Counted from the stretch's first letter, positions 37,835 through 46,739 are shown. The stretch: DNA of 64,000 nt from Poriferisocius sp965200775 (GCA_965200775.1 OZ241383.1:1488001-1552000), one strand, 5' to 3'. Numbers and translations are program-made. The notes: generated by a model from the letters alone, not told the origin.

Positions 37835-38356
37835 TCAGTTATACAAATCAAAGCCGGTTTGTTGTTCCAAATAACTGAATGAATCTCTACCAGTAAGAAT
37901 GTCCCAACCTCCTGTATTTACAGCTGTCATTGCGGCAGGTAAGTTGTTTTCCCGAACAATAAGCATCACAGGGCGATACTCGTTGGCGAGAAGAAGCTCG
38001 GCATTTCGCTTAAATTTCTTCAATGTTCCTGAATCGCCAGATCCAACACGGTATTTGGTATCAATTGCATCTGAACCGATAAAGAGGTCACAAGGTTCCT
38101 CGTTGCCGAAACGCTTTGCAGGAATGTAAGCTGAACAGGTTGCTTCGCAAAGTGCAATCACCAGAGATTCCCAGCACTTTCCCAACTGTCGTCCCCAAAA
38201 CTGTTTGTTTTCTTGCTTCAGTGCTTGGGTAAGACCAAAAGCGTTCATAAGTATATCGGTGTCTTGATACGCGTCCTGATACTGCTTTTCGGAAAAGTTA
38301 TGTTGGTAGTGCCTCAGGATGTTCGATAGGGAAGCATCCAATTCGGACTTAGGCAT
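37835..38356 (-). CDS. Putative type II restriction endonuclease
   Basis: 173 residues, no family recognised with certainty. Position directly before a type II methyltransferase and the stretch EEPCDLFIGSDAIDTKYRVG suggest a PD-(D/E)XK nuclease: Asp of PCD, then Asp-Thr-Lys as the DxK. GSGDSGTLKKFKRNAELLL follows. The N-terminal part (FWGRQLGKCWESLVIALCEA) is helical. AT-rich like its partner. Its ATG shares one base with the TAA of the transposase remnant (TAATG). Without a database search the restriction-enzyme call rests on context and this motif. Confidence 0.65.
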   Translation of the reverse strand: MPKSELDASLSNILRHYQHNFSEKQYQDAYQDTDILMNAFGLTQALKQENKQFWGRQLGKCWESLVIALCEATCSAYIPAKRFGNEEPCDLFIGSDAIDTKYRVGSGDSGTLKKFKRNAELLLANEYRPVMLIVRENNLPAAMTAVNTGGWDILTGRDSFSYLEQQTGFDLYN

Positions 38357-38880
38357 TACGTTTCTGATCTCTTAGATGGCTTGTTGCCCGCACCATGCGC
38401 CACCAGCTCCCTGTTTGGGAGTTGCTTGCCCTCCATGCCGTTCGTATGGGCCATGCGGTCAACGAACTGGCCTGTGGAGTGCCTGACCGACTCGTGTTTG
38501 AAACCTATCCACGTAAGAGGATTATGGCTGTGAGCCTCGTCGGTGAAGACGGTGGCCCCAGGATCTGCGTGGTCGGCGACGGACTTGGTCAGCGTCCGGG
38601 CGCTCGTGTCGGGCACGACGTGGACCGCTACCCTCCCCGTCTCGCGGTCTCGCACACCGGCGACGATAGCTTTCCCGACCGGACCGCCGGCGGCTTTCGT
38701 CCGCTTGTCCCTGTCGCCGCAGTGCGGGTGCGCCACCCCGTTGGGCCAGCGTGCCTTCTCGAACCACCGCTCAGCGGCCCTATCCGACGGGAACAACCTC
38801 TGCAGCCCAACCAGCGACAGGCCAGCCCGCTCAAACCGGTCAGGGGCCTTATGCGTTCTCTTCTCATCCATGCCATCCAT
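38356..38880 (-). pseudogene. IS1595-like transposase remnant
   Basis: 174 codons. The N-terminus (LVGLQRLFPSDRAAERWFEK then ARWPNGVAHPHCG) matches the IS1595/ISXO2 start with half a zinc ribbon. It then jumps to the middle of the DDE domain (GKAIVAGVRDRETGRVAVHV, FTDEAHSH, VDRMAHTNGMEG) and is lost just after the catalytic Glu region (normally NxxESFWS). The first catalytic Asp (DETYxGG region) is missing. An internal deletion and a C-terminal truncation make it inactive. Its GC content is higher than that of the adjacent R-M genes, so it was acquired separately. Confidence 0.75.
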
Positions 38881-39103
38881 GCTACGGGTGAGGGTGACAG
38901 GTTCCCCTACACTGCGCTCTGAGCAGGGGAAACGGCATATTGTGGGGACACATACATATGAGCCCCATATCTGTTAGCGGCAGCGGAATAATGCTCCACA
39001 GAAAGCGCCCGCTTGGTCGGGTCGCGGCGGTGCAGAAATGCGCCACTCATACCCCGTCGTCTGTTCGGGCACGGGGCGGGAGATGTACGGCGTGGAGCCT
39101 TAT
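38881..39103. other. Gap between transposase remnant and pheT, no gene seen
   Basis: 223 bases with no supported gene. Could contain an IS end, but no matching inverted repeat was found by eye. Confidence 0.5.
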
Positions 39104-39196
39104 ACGGCGGTTCAGGTGCGCAGGGCAGCGTGGTGGGTGGCGGTCACCGCGTCGATGGAGGCTTGGCGGGCTGCGGCGACCTCGGAGTCGTTGAGG
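39104..39196 (-). repeat. pheT 3' end (direct repeat, right)
   Basis: The copy attached to functional pheT, 93 bases, 89 identical to 36723-36815. Together the copies bracket about 2.3 kb of foreign genes, like attL/attR of an element that inserts in a gene's 3' end and restores it. Confidence 0.9.
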
Positions 39197-41469
39197 GTTC
39201 GGTCGAGCGCCTCGAACCGGAGGGTGAAGGCCAGGCTGCGGCGACCCTCCCCCAACTGCTCGGAACGGAACACGTCAAACAGAAACACGGAGGCCAACAG
39301 CTCGCCACCTGCGTGGGTGAGGGTGGCCTGCACCTCGTCGGCCGACACTTCGTCGGGAACGGTGAACGCCAGGTCCACGTCGCTCGACGGATACCGGCTG
39401 GGGGCCCGATAGGGGCTTAGCGACCGTTCGGCGGTCAACAACGCGCCTAGGTCCACCTCCAGCCAGGCCGCCCTCTCGCCGATCTCGTAAGCGTCGAGCA
39501 CCTGGGGATCAATCTCGCCCAGCGCGCCCACGGGGTTGCCGTCGGCTGTGACCCTCCCGGCCCGGCCGGGGTGCAGGCCGTCAACCGGACCGTTGACCAC
39601 GCCGGGGCGAGCCACTGTGAGGCTGCGGGCAAGGCGGCGCCACAGCCTGGTGGCGGCCGTCGCTTCCCGTCCGGCCAGGATCACCGCCAAGTGCTCGTCC
39701 TCGATGGGGAGGTCCCCTCCCCCACCTTCGTGGACCCTTCCAATCTCGAACAGCGACACCCCGTTGTTCCGCCGTGCAGCGTTGTAGGCCACGGCTGCCA
39801 GCAGGCCGGGGCGCAGCGATGTCCGCATCACCGACTCCTCGGCCACCAGGGGGTTGGTCACGGTGATGCCGTCGTCGCCCAGGCCGGCTCGGGCCAAATC
39901 ACCAGGGGCCAGGAAGGGCAGTGGCATAGCCTCGGTGATCCCCATCCCCGCCAGGAGCGCCCGAATCCGGCGGCGGTCCTGCTGGCTAGCGGTGAGAGCG
40001 CCGGCCTGCTCGGTGACCGGCACTGTGCGAGCGATCCGGGAGTAGCCATGCATCCGGCCCACCTCCTCGATCACATCGATCTCGGTGGCCGAATCGAGCC
40101 GCCACGACGGGATGGTCGCCTCGAAGCTCTGGTCGTCGCTTCCGGGTTGGCAGGCGAACCCGATGGGCTCCAGCAGGCCGGTTACCTGATCGGTGCTCAG
40201 CTCGGTGCCCAAGATGGAGTTGATGCGCTTGGTACGCACCCGAACCGTGGTTGGTTCCGGGCGGTTGCCCGCCTCGTCAACCGTGCCCGAAGCGGTGGTG
40301 GCCCCGAGCGCACCGGCCAACTCGACGAAACGGTTGAGCGCCACCGGGATCATGTCGGGATCGACCCCCCTCTCGAAACGGGCCGACGCCTCGCTGCGCA
40401 GCCCCAGGCGTCGAGCAGTCCGGGCGATGGTCATGGGATCCCACCAGGCCGCTTCCAGAAGCACCGAGCCGGTGCCAGCGGAAATCTCCGTGGAGGCGCC
40501 GCCCATGATCCCGGCAAGGCCGATGGCCTCATCGTGGCGGTTGACGATCACACCGGCGTCGTCGGTGAGGGTCCGCACCGTGCCGTCCAGCGTGGTCAAC
40601 TGCTCGCCGGCTCGGGCCATCCGCACCCCCAGCTCCCCACCGGGAACCAGGTCGAGATCGTAGGTGTGATTGGGCTGGCCCAGCTCGAACATCACGTAGT
40701 TCGACAGATCGACCACCGCGTTCACCGGACGCTGGCCCACCGCTCGCAGCCGGTTGGCCATCCACCGGGGGGAGGGTCCGGACGACACGTTGTCGAGTAC
40801 TCGAACCCCGAAGCGCCCGCAGAAGTCGGGAGCGGCGATGGACACCGAGGCCCGCTGGGCAGCTGGTCCGCCCACCTCGTCAACCCGAGGCGAAGGTGCC
40901 GAGAACGGCACTCTCAAGCGGGCGGCCAGGTCGCGAGCCACCCCCAACACCGACATGGCGTCGGGCCGGTTGGGGTTCACCTCCAGGTCGAACAACACAT
41001 CGGGCCGAACGCCCAGCGCCTCGGCCAACGGAACCCCCAGGGGTGCTTCGGGGTCGAGGATCAAGATGCCCTCATGGTCGTTGCCCATGTCGATCTCGGC
41101 TTCGGAGCACAGCATCCCGTTGCTCCACTGGCCCCGCATCTTGCGCCGGGCTATCTCGATACCGCTGGGCATGGTGGTGCCCACGGTGGCCAGCGGTACC
41201 CGATCCCCCTCCGCCATGTTGAAGGCCCCGCAGCAAACTTGGAGCGCCTCGCCGTCGCCGGCGTTTACGTCCACCAACTGGATGCGGTCGGCGTCGGGAT
41301 GGGGCCGGGTGGCCACCACCTCGGCCACCACGATCCCCTCCAGCCCCCGGCCCACGTGGGTCAGCTCCTCCACCGCCAACCCCAGGTCGGAAAGGACCTC
41401 GCCCAAGTGTTCGGGGTCGCCGTCGATGTCGGGGGCGAACTCCTGCAGCCAGCTCAACAGAACCTTCAT
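39112..41469 (-). CDS. pheT: Phenylalanyl-tRNA synthetase beta subunit
   Basis: 785 residues from ATG 41469 (MKVLLSWLQEFAPDIDGDPE). N-terminal EMAP-like tRNA-binding domain (VAEVVATRPHPDADRIQLVD, CCGAFNMAEGD), B3/B4 editing region, B5 domain (RVRTKRINSILGTELSTDQV) and C-terminal anticodon-binding ferredoxin fold (YPSSDVDLAFTVPDEVSADE, SLAFTLRFEALDRTLNDSEV). Length and ends look complete even though an element borders its 3' end. Forms the alpha2-beta2 enzyme with PheS, 11 bases upstream. Confidence 0.96.
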   Translation of the reverse strand: MKVLLSWLQEFAPDIDGDPEHLGEVLSDLGLAVEELTHVGRGLEGIVVAEVVATRPHPDADRIQLVDVNAGDGEALQVCCGAFNMAEGDRVPLATVGTTMPSGIEIARRKMRGQWSNGMLCSEAEIDMGNDHEGILILDPEAPLGVPLAEALGVRPDVLFDLEVNPNRPDAMSVLGVARDLAARLRVPFSAPSPRVDEVGGPAAQRASVSIAAPDFCGRFGVRVLDNVSSGPSPRWMANRLRAVGQRPVNAVVDLSNYVMFELGQPNHTYDLDLVPGGELGVRMARAGEQLTTLDGTVRTLTDDAGVIVNRHDEAIGLAGIMGGASTEISAGTGSVLLEAAWWDPMTIARTARRLGLRSEASARFERGVDPDMIPVALNRFVELAGALGATTASGTVDEAGNRPEPTTVRVRTKRINSILGTELSTDQVTGLLEPIGFACQPGSDDQSFEATIPSWRLDSATEIDVIEEVGRMHGYSRIARTVPVTEQAGALTASQQDRRRIRALLAGMGITEAMPLPFLAPGDLARAGLGDDGITVTNPLVAEESVMRTSLRPGLLAAVAYNAARRNNGVSLFEIGRVHEGGGGDLPIEDEHLAVILAGREATAATRLWRRLARSLTVARPGVVNGPVDGLHPGRAGRVTADGNPVGALGEIDPQVLDAYEIGERAAWLEVDLGALLTAERSLSPYRAPSRYPSSDVDLAFTVPDEVSADEVQATLTHAGGELLASVFLFDVFRSEQLGEGRRSLAFTLRFEALDRTLNDSEVAAARQASIDAVTATHHAALRT

Positions 41470-41480
41470 TGCGCCGACAC

Positions 41481-42476
41481 CTAGAACTGCTCCAGGAAAC
41501 GGATGTCGTTGGTCCAGAGATCGCGCAGGTCGTCGATGCCGAACCGGATGAGAGCGAGGCGGTCGATGCCGAATCCGAAGGCAAACCCCTGCCACTGCTC
41601 GGGGTCTATCCCGCACGCCTCGAACACGTTGGGATGCACCATGCCGCAGCCGCCCAACTCCAGCCACGTCCCGTCGGGGCGCTGGATGTCGAACTCGGCC
41701 GACGGCTCGGTGAACGGGAAGTAGGAAGGGCGCAGCCGGGAGGTGAAGCCGGGTCCGAAGTAGGCAGCGGTGAACGCCTCGATGGTGCCGGCCAGGTCAC
41801 CCAGGGTGATGTGGCGATCCACCACGAGGCCCTCTATCTGGTGGAACACCGGCATGTGGGTGGCGTCGGCGGTGTCCTGGCGGAAGCATCGGCCCGGTGC
41901 CACCACGTAGATGGGAGGGTCCTGGTTCTCCATCACTCGGGCCTGGACCGGGGAAGTGTGGGTGCGCAGCAGGGTGCTGCCCGGCTCGCCGTAGTCCACG
42001 TACAAGGTGTCGTACATGTCCCGGGCCGGGTGCCCGGCGGGGAAGTTGAGGGCACCGAAGTTGTACCACTCGCTCTCGATCTCGGGACCCTCGGCCACCA
42101 GGTAGCCCATCCCCACGAACACATCCTCCAGCTCCTGCCACGTCTGGGTGATGACGTGGAGGTGGCCGTCGACGTCTCGGTCGGTGACCTCGGTAAGGTC
42201 GAGCCGTTCTGCGGCGAGCTTCTCGGCCCGGGCTTCGGCGGCCAGCTCGGACTCCCGGCGATCGAGGATCTCGTCGATGGCTGCCTTTGCCGCATTCAGG
42301 GCCTGCCCGGCCTCCCGGCGGGCTGCCGGCTCCATGTCGGCCAGTGCCCGGCGGGAGGCCACCAGCGACGAGCGCTTGCCGCTCACCTCGGTTCGCACCG
42401 CACTCAGTTCCTCGAGGGTGGTCGCGGCCGCTGCTTGCTGTTGGGCCTCGATCACGAGCTGCTCCGGCTCAGCCAT
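41481..42476 (-). CDS. pheS: Phenylalanyl-tRNA synthetase alpha subunit
   Basis: 331 residues. Class II catalytic subunit: N-terminal coiled-coil arm, motif 2 region DTLYVDYGEPGSTLLRTHTS with TSPVQAR, GRCFRQDTADATHMPVFHQI, and motif 3 GFAFGFGIDRLALIRFGIDD. ATG 42476 was chosen; GTG 42479 immediately before is possible and would be six codon-bases from a CATAGT -10 box. Upstream lies a 200-base gap to the divergent amidohydrolase gene. Confidence 0.95.
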   Translation of the reverse strand: MAEPEQLVIEAQQQAAAATTLEELSAVRTEVSGKRSSLVASRRALADMEPAARREAGQALNAAKAAIDEILDRRESELAAEARAEKLAAERLDLTEVTDRDVDGHLHVITQTWQELEDVFVGMGYLVAEGPEIESEWYNFGALNFPAGHPARDMYDTLYVDYGEPGSTLLRTHTSPVQARVMENQDPPIYVVAPGRCFRQDTADATHMPVFHQIEGLVVDRHITLGDLAGTIEAFTAAYFGPGFTSRLRPSYFPFTEPSAEFDIQRPDGTWLELGGCGMVHPNVFEACGIDPEQWQGFAFGFGIDRLALIRFGIDDLRDLWTNDIRFLEQF

Positions 42477-42669
42477 CACTCTCCACTATGGCAATCCCTG
42501 CTGTTCAAACCCACATCCTTCACGCCGCCGATGAGCCGGGCTTGTGGACGAGCCGGGCCCGTGGCCACATTGTCGCCCATGTGCCGGTATCGATACGGCA
42601 TCGGTTTTCGATCCATTGGTTTGGCTGTGAATCGACCCTTGCGTGCTGCCGGGCATCAGCGCCCCTGGC

Positions 42670-42675
42670 TAAGGT
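42670..42675 (+). promoter_or_regulatory. -10 box (TAAGGT) of the amidohydrolase gene
   Basis: TAAGGT ends six bases before the ATG at 42682 with no ribosome binding site; leaderless pattern. Confidence 0.4.
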
Positions 42676-42681
42676 TCACGG

Positions 42682-44379
42682 ATGGCAACAGGAAACTTGC
42701 TGATTCGCGGCGGCACGGTGGTGGACGGCACCGGTGCCCCCTGCTTCGAGGCCGATGTGCGGACCCGGGCGGGGGTGATAACCGAAGTGGGATCGGGGTT
42801 GCGCCCCGACGGCGAGCCGGAGATCGACGCCGGTGGTGCCTTCGTGACGCCGGGGTTCATCGAGCCCCACACACACTACGACGGGTCGCTGTGGTGGGAT
42901 CCCCACATCGACCCCATGCCCGCTCACGGCACCACAAGCGTGGTGCTGGCCAACTGCGGCCTGGGGCTGGCACCGCTGCGGGAGGCCGACCGGGACCAGC
43001 TCATCGAGCTGATGTGCTTCATCGAAGACCTGCCCACCGACGCCTTCGAGACCGCCATCCCCTGGAACTGGGAGACCTGGCCCGAGTACCAGGCCGCTTC
43101 CGATCGGAACCCAACTGCTCTCAACGTCGCCGCTTTCTTCCCCCACCAGACGCTGAGGATGTGGGTGATGGGTCCACAGGCCTGGGAGCGGGCGGCCACC
43201 GAGGCGGAGAGGAACGAGATGGCCGGCCTGCTCCACGAGGGTCTGGCCGCGGGGGCTTTCGGCCTTTCCACCTCGCTCATGGACCTCGACCGCCACAACC
43301 GGTTGGTCCCCAGCCGAATGGCCGACGACGACGAGTGGGCTGCTCTGCTCGACGTGGTGGCCGCCAACCCCGGTGCCACATTCCAGTTCGTGCCCCGGGC
43401 CTTCGAGTTCAAGCATTTCCCCGGCGACATGGAGCGGATGGCCGGACTGTGTCGCGATCGGGGGGTGCGGGCCAACTGGGGCGGCCTGTTCGCCCAGGAA
43501 AACCGGGCCAAAGAGAGGCAAGCCGCCCTGGAGTTGGTCGGCCGGCTCAACCGTGAGGGTTGCGAGATTGCCACCCTGTTCTCGGCCCGACCCAGCTACG
43601 TGAACCTGCACTTCGAGCGTTCGATCATGTGGAGCGGGGTGGAAGCGTGGCACGAGCTGTGCAACGTGGACGGCGACGAGGCCAAACTGGCCATGCTCGG
43701 CGACGACACCTGGCGGGAGCGGGCCCGCAGGGACTGGGACGCCTGCACCTACACCCTGGCGCCCATCAACAGGCCCCACATGATCCTGCTGGCCTCCGAC
43801 GATCCCCGCCACGCCGAGTGGTCGGGTCGTTCCATCGCCGATCTGGCCGATGCCCGGGGCGTGCATCTCTCCGACGCTGTGGCCGACTGGCTACTGGACA
43901 ACAACATGGGTACCCACCTGAAGACCCAGGCCCAGCTGGTGGACACCGAAACCATGGCCGAGCTGGCCCGATCCCCGCTGACCGTGAACGGGGCGTCGGA
44001 TGCCGGGGCTCACATCCAGATGTTCGTGGGAGCGGGTGACGCCACCTTCTTCTTGACCGAGATGGTGCGGGATCGGGAGTTGCTCGGCATTGAGGAAGCA
44101 GTCCACTCGGTTACGGGCAAGCAAGCCGCTTTCTTCGGGATCCCCGATCGTGGCGTCGTGGCCGAGGGAGCAGCGGCAGACTTGGCGGTGTTCGCCCTGG
44201 ACGAGATCAACCTGGGTGCCGAGACAAGGGTGGACGATCTACCCACTGGGAGCTGGCGCTACAGCCGCAAACCGGCCGGGTACCGGGCCACCGTAGTGAA
44301 CGGCGTCCCCACCTGGACCGACGACAAGTCGACCGGCGAACTCCCCGGAACCTTCCTACGCAACACCGCCGTCGGCTGA
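42682..44379 (+). CDS. Amidohydrolase (N-acyl-D-amino-acid deacylase-like)
   Basis: 565 residues. Metal-dependent amidohydrolase of the D-aminoacylase branch: LLIRGGTVVDGTGAPCFEAD at the N-terminal beta sandwich, metal motif FVTPGFIEPHTHYDGSLWWD (HxH), ATLFSARPSYVNLHF, GASDAGAHIQMF (catalytic Asp region), and C-terminal GVVAEGAAADLAVFALDEIN. It hydrolyses an N-acylated or cyclic amide substrate that cannot be named from sequence. Intact. A short degraded copy of its residues about 145-175 lies at 46770-46866. Confidence 0.88.
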   Translation: MATGNLLIRGGTVVDGTGAPCFEADVRTRAGVITEVGSGLRPDGEPEIDAGGAFVTPGFIEPHTHYDGSLWWDPHIDPMPAHGTTSVVLANCGLGLAPLREADRDQLIELMCFIEDLPTDAFETAIPWNWETWPEYQAASDRNPTALNVAAFFPHQTLRMWVMGPQAWERAATEAERNEMAGLLHEGLAAGAFGLSTSLMDLDRHNRLVPSRMADDDEWAALLDVVAANPGATFQFVPRAFEFKHFPGDMERMAGLCRDRGVRANWGGLFAQENRAKERQAALELVGRLNREGCEIATLFSARPSYVNLHFERSIMWSGVEAWHELCNVDGDEAKLAMLGDDTWRERARRDWDACTYTLAPINRPHMILLASDDPRHAEWSGRSIADLADARGVHLSDAVADWLLDNNMGTHLKTQAQLVDTETMAELARSPLTVNGASDAGAHIQMFVGAGDATFFLTEMVRDRELLGIEEAVHSVTGKQAAFFGIPDRGVVAEGAAADLAVFALDEINLGAETRVDDLPTGSWRYSRKPAGYRATVVNGVPTWTDDKSTGELPGTFLRNTAVG

Positions 44380-44393
44380 ACAGAAGTCGTGCC

Positions 44394-45419
44394 TCATGTA
44401 GGTAGGGCTGGTGGATCCGACATGCGCTCAATTATGTTCCGGGCCAAACTACGAAAGTCGTCATAGGCGCTGGTAACTGCACCGGCGTGACCGCCGATCG
44501 CCCCATCTCCTGAAGTTAGCTTGAACACTGGCTTGCGCGCTTCCTGTGCCATAGGAACCAGGCTCCTGTAGTGCTTGATCGTGGCAAGGGAGTTCTCATC
44601 CTTTTGAGGTGTATTCGCATACGGCCCTTCTGTCTCGTCAAGGAGGCTCACTGCGTACCCCCTCGGCATCTTGTTGACCCATTTGTCGTACGCCTTCACA
44701 GGACGGCTCAACCGCACACTGTGTTGTTGCACCACATAACCTATCGGCCCCATATCACCTGAGGGAAGAATGAATTTTGGTTCGTCCCATTTGTCGGCTC
44801 GCTTTCTCCATTCACTGCGCCAAGTTCTCAATGTCGGTCCGAGGTTACTAAGTCCTCGGAGAGAGAATAGGTCGGCCCCGACCGGAACGACGACGTAGTT
44901 GCTCGCGATAAGGGCTGAACGATTTATAGAGCTCAAGGTGGGGCCAACGTCTGCAAGGATAATAGAAGCGTCCATATTTCCAGCGCCCCACTGCATGACC
45001 TGATAGAAGGCACAGAGTACTCGGAATGGCCTATACAGTGGGCCTGAGTCAAGTGCCTTCGGCCATTCGGTGGACAGCGTGTCCTCGAAGCCGGCTAGGG
45101 CCAGATCTCCAGGCAACAAACTCAATCTATCCGTAATCTGTTGCAACTCAGGGTGAACCAGATCTCCGGCTTCAGTAAGCAGTTTCACACATCTGTAGAT
45201 CGTGTCAGCACTCCCTGAATTCTCGGCGTTCCCTTCGTAAATTGATTCGAGGTCACTATCATCGAGGAACGTGCTCGTAAGGTTGGCCTGTGGGTCGAGG
45301 TCGCACGCAAGCACGCGATAGCCCAGCTCCGAGAACATCCAGGCAAGGTGATAAACCAGCGAGGTCTTTCCCACACCACCTTTGTTGTTAAGAAATGTGA
45401 GCACAGGGACGAAAGGCAT
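44394..45419 (-). CDS. ParA-like ATPase, accessory
   Basis: 341 residues. Deviant Walker A FLNNKGGVGKTSLVYHLAWM and Walker B region SIILADVGPTLSSINRSALI identify the ParA/Soj/MinD family; LACDLDPQANLTSTFLDD is the switch I region. It is longer than chromosomal Soj, with a C-terminal extension (VQQHSVRLSRPVKAYDKWVN). There is no ParB gene or parS site nearby. Its ATG shares one base with the TAA of the preceding regulator remnant (TAATG) and has GGAGG 7 bases upstream. Likely an accessory or plasmid-derived ParA; the role is unknown. Confidence 0.82.
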   Translation of the reverse strand: MPFVPVLTFLNNKGGVGKTSLVYHLAWMFSELGYRVLACDLDPQANLTSTFLDDSDLESIYEGNAENSGSADTIYRCVKLLTEAGDLVHPELQQITDRLSLLPGDLALAGFEDTLSTEWPKALDSGPLYRPFRVLCAFYQVMQWGAGNMDASIILADVGPTLSSINRSALIASNYVVVPVGADLFSLRGLSNLGPTLRTWRSEWRKRADKWDEPKFILPSGDMGPIGYVVQQHSVRLSRPVKAYDKWVNKMPRGYAVSLLDETEGPYANTPQKDENSLATIKHYRSLVPMAQEARKPVFKLTSGDGAIGGHAGAVTSAYDDFRSLARNIIERMSDPPALPT

Positions 45420-46087
45420 TACCCACCTCCCGAATAGTTGATAGCTGGTATGGTAGCGAGCACCCTGTTTGGTTCGACGATAAAGTTAGCCTCTTGATGC
45501 CCGGCCTCCCGCAATAGACGCTGCGCTGTGGGAATGCCGAAGCCGAAACGCTGGACAAAACCAAGTGTGCGCAACGCCTCAGCTAGATTCGGGTTCCGGT
45601 AGTCAACCTCGCCACCCCTACCGAAGTTCTCGGCAGTTACGGTTCCATAAGGCCCTCCTGGGCTGTTTACTTCGATCTGGTCAGTGAACCAGTGAACGTG
45701 AACAGGCGCGTTGGTTCCTTCGTAGGCGCGGTGCATGATGGCGTTGCGGGTGATCTGCTGCACCGCGGCGGGAGGGTAGAGGCTGGCTCGCTGCTCTCTG
45801 GAACTGGAGATCAGGTCGACGGAGGTGCGGTTGTGGGCCTCCAGCTTCTCATCCAGTCTGCGTAGTATGTCAGCTACCGAACCTCGAATGTCCAGGTTGT
45901 CAACGATGTCGTCATGCAGTTCGGACCCATCGATTCGGAGGAACTGGACATACGCACCGGGAAGGAAATCCTGGGGATTCTTGCCCATCACCAGAAGCCC
46001 CAGCACGGTGGCGGTAGGGTCCGCGGCAGAAGCGACCATCTTTGTTGCTGCCAACTGCTCCTCGCGGCTGCGCTCATTGGCCTCCAA
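45419..46087 (-). CDS. C-terminal ATPase-like fragment of the broken regulator
   Basis: 222 codons: LDEKLEAHNRTSVDLISSSR, AAVQQITRNAIMHRAYEGTN, VNSPGGPYGTVTAENFGRGG. A start inside the former gene could give a separate protein translationally linked to ParA, but no RBS is obvious. Confidence 0.5.
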   Translation of the reverse strand: MEANERSREEQLAATKMVASAADPTATVLGLLVMGKNPQDFLPGAYVQFLRIDGSELHDDIVDNLDIRGSVADILRRLDEKLEAHNRTSVDLISSSREQRASLYPPAAVQQITRNAIMHRAYEGTNAPVHVHWFTDQIEVNSPGGPYGTVTAENFGRGGEVDYRNPNLAEALRTLGFVQRFGFGIPTAQRLLREAGHQEANFIVEPNRVLATIPAINYSGGG

Positions 46088-46105
46088 AACCTCTCTCGCG
46101 AAGGC

Positions 46106-46564
46106 TTAGGGTAGGTACTCATGCTCGAAATAGCTCAAATCGAGATCAGCGAGCGTTGCCGTCTCCACTCGCTGAACATCGAATGACACAACGCTGCTGA
46201 GACGCCTTTCGTTGAGGATCCTCTCATCCTGGGCAGTTGCTATGTCGCGTCTCGGGCCAGTGCGGACATGTATGCGTCCCTTGTAGCGGGTTGGTGGCGA
46301 GTCGCACGGTGCAACCGTGACCACGACGACATCCCCATCCCTAAGCGTATGCCGCTGAATAGCCATCGACTGGGGTGGAGTGATGTTCCCGTCGGTCTTC
46401 ATGTCGGCAAGTTGTCGGAGTAGTTCATCGGTAACTGAAAGCCCTACGAGCATACCGGCGTCATTGATACCTACAATCACCACACCGGGCTTGCCATGCC
46501 CAGGTAGGTCGTTGGCGAAGGCACAAATTGCTTCCCGGATTCCATTTGGAGCATCTCCACACAA
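46106..46564 (-). CDS. AlbA_2-domain fragment of the broken regulator
   Basis: 152 codons carrying the core AlbA_2 fold (REAICAFANDLPGHGKPGVV, PPTRYKGRIHVRTGPRRDIA) without its normal N-terminus, and ending at the in-frame TAA. Confidence 0.5.
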   Translation of the reverse strand: MCGDAPNGIREAICAFANDLPGHGKPGVVIVGINDAGMLVGLSVTDELLRQLADMKTDGNITPPQSMAIQRHTLRDGDVVVVTVAPCDSPPTRYKGRIHVRTGPRRDIATAQDERILNERRLSSVVSFDVQRVETATLADLDLSYFEHEYLP

Positions 46565-46739
46565 TCCGACTCGCCCTCTTCCAACAATCTGGTTAGTTCG
46601 TCCTCAGAAAGCGCTCTCACTATGACCTCGTACAGTCGACATGGGCTTAAATTGGCTTTGGCATCATTCGGGACTTCGTCTAGCCTGGGTCGGGCAGCAG
46701 GATACCTCAACCAGATAATGGTAGCACTATACCCCCAAT

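Larger units (their letters stand above)
45419..46620 (-). pseudogene. AlbA/Schlafen-domain regulator with ATPase C-terminus, broken
   Basis: The reconstructed gene starts at GTG 46620 (VRALSEDELTRLLEEGESDC). A frame change near 46555, where the FKES part of the AlbA_2 motif is missing, implies a small deletion; the frame then reads NGIREAICAFANDLPGHGKP and GVVIVGINDAG. A TAA at 46106-46108 splits EYLP from AFAREVLEANERSREEQ in the same frame. The C-terminal half (VQQITRNAIMHRAYEGTN, FGIPTAQRLLREAG) is HATPase_c_4-like. The two open parts are 46106-46564 and 45419-46087. It is coupled to the parA gene. Confidence 0.7.

Noticed and set aside
42676..43866. 396-codon minus-strand frame opposite the amidohydrolase
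   Set aside because: Shadow of the plus-strand gene, which has complete metal-binding motifs.
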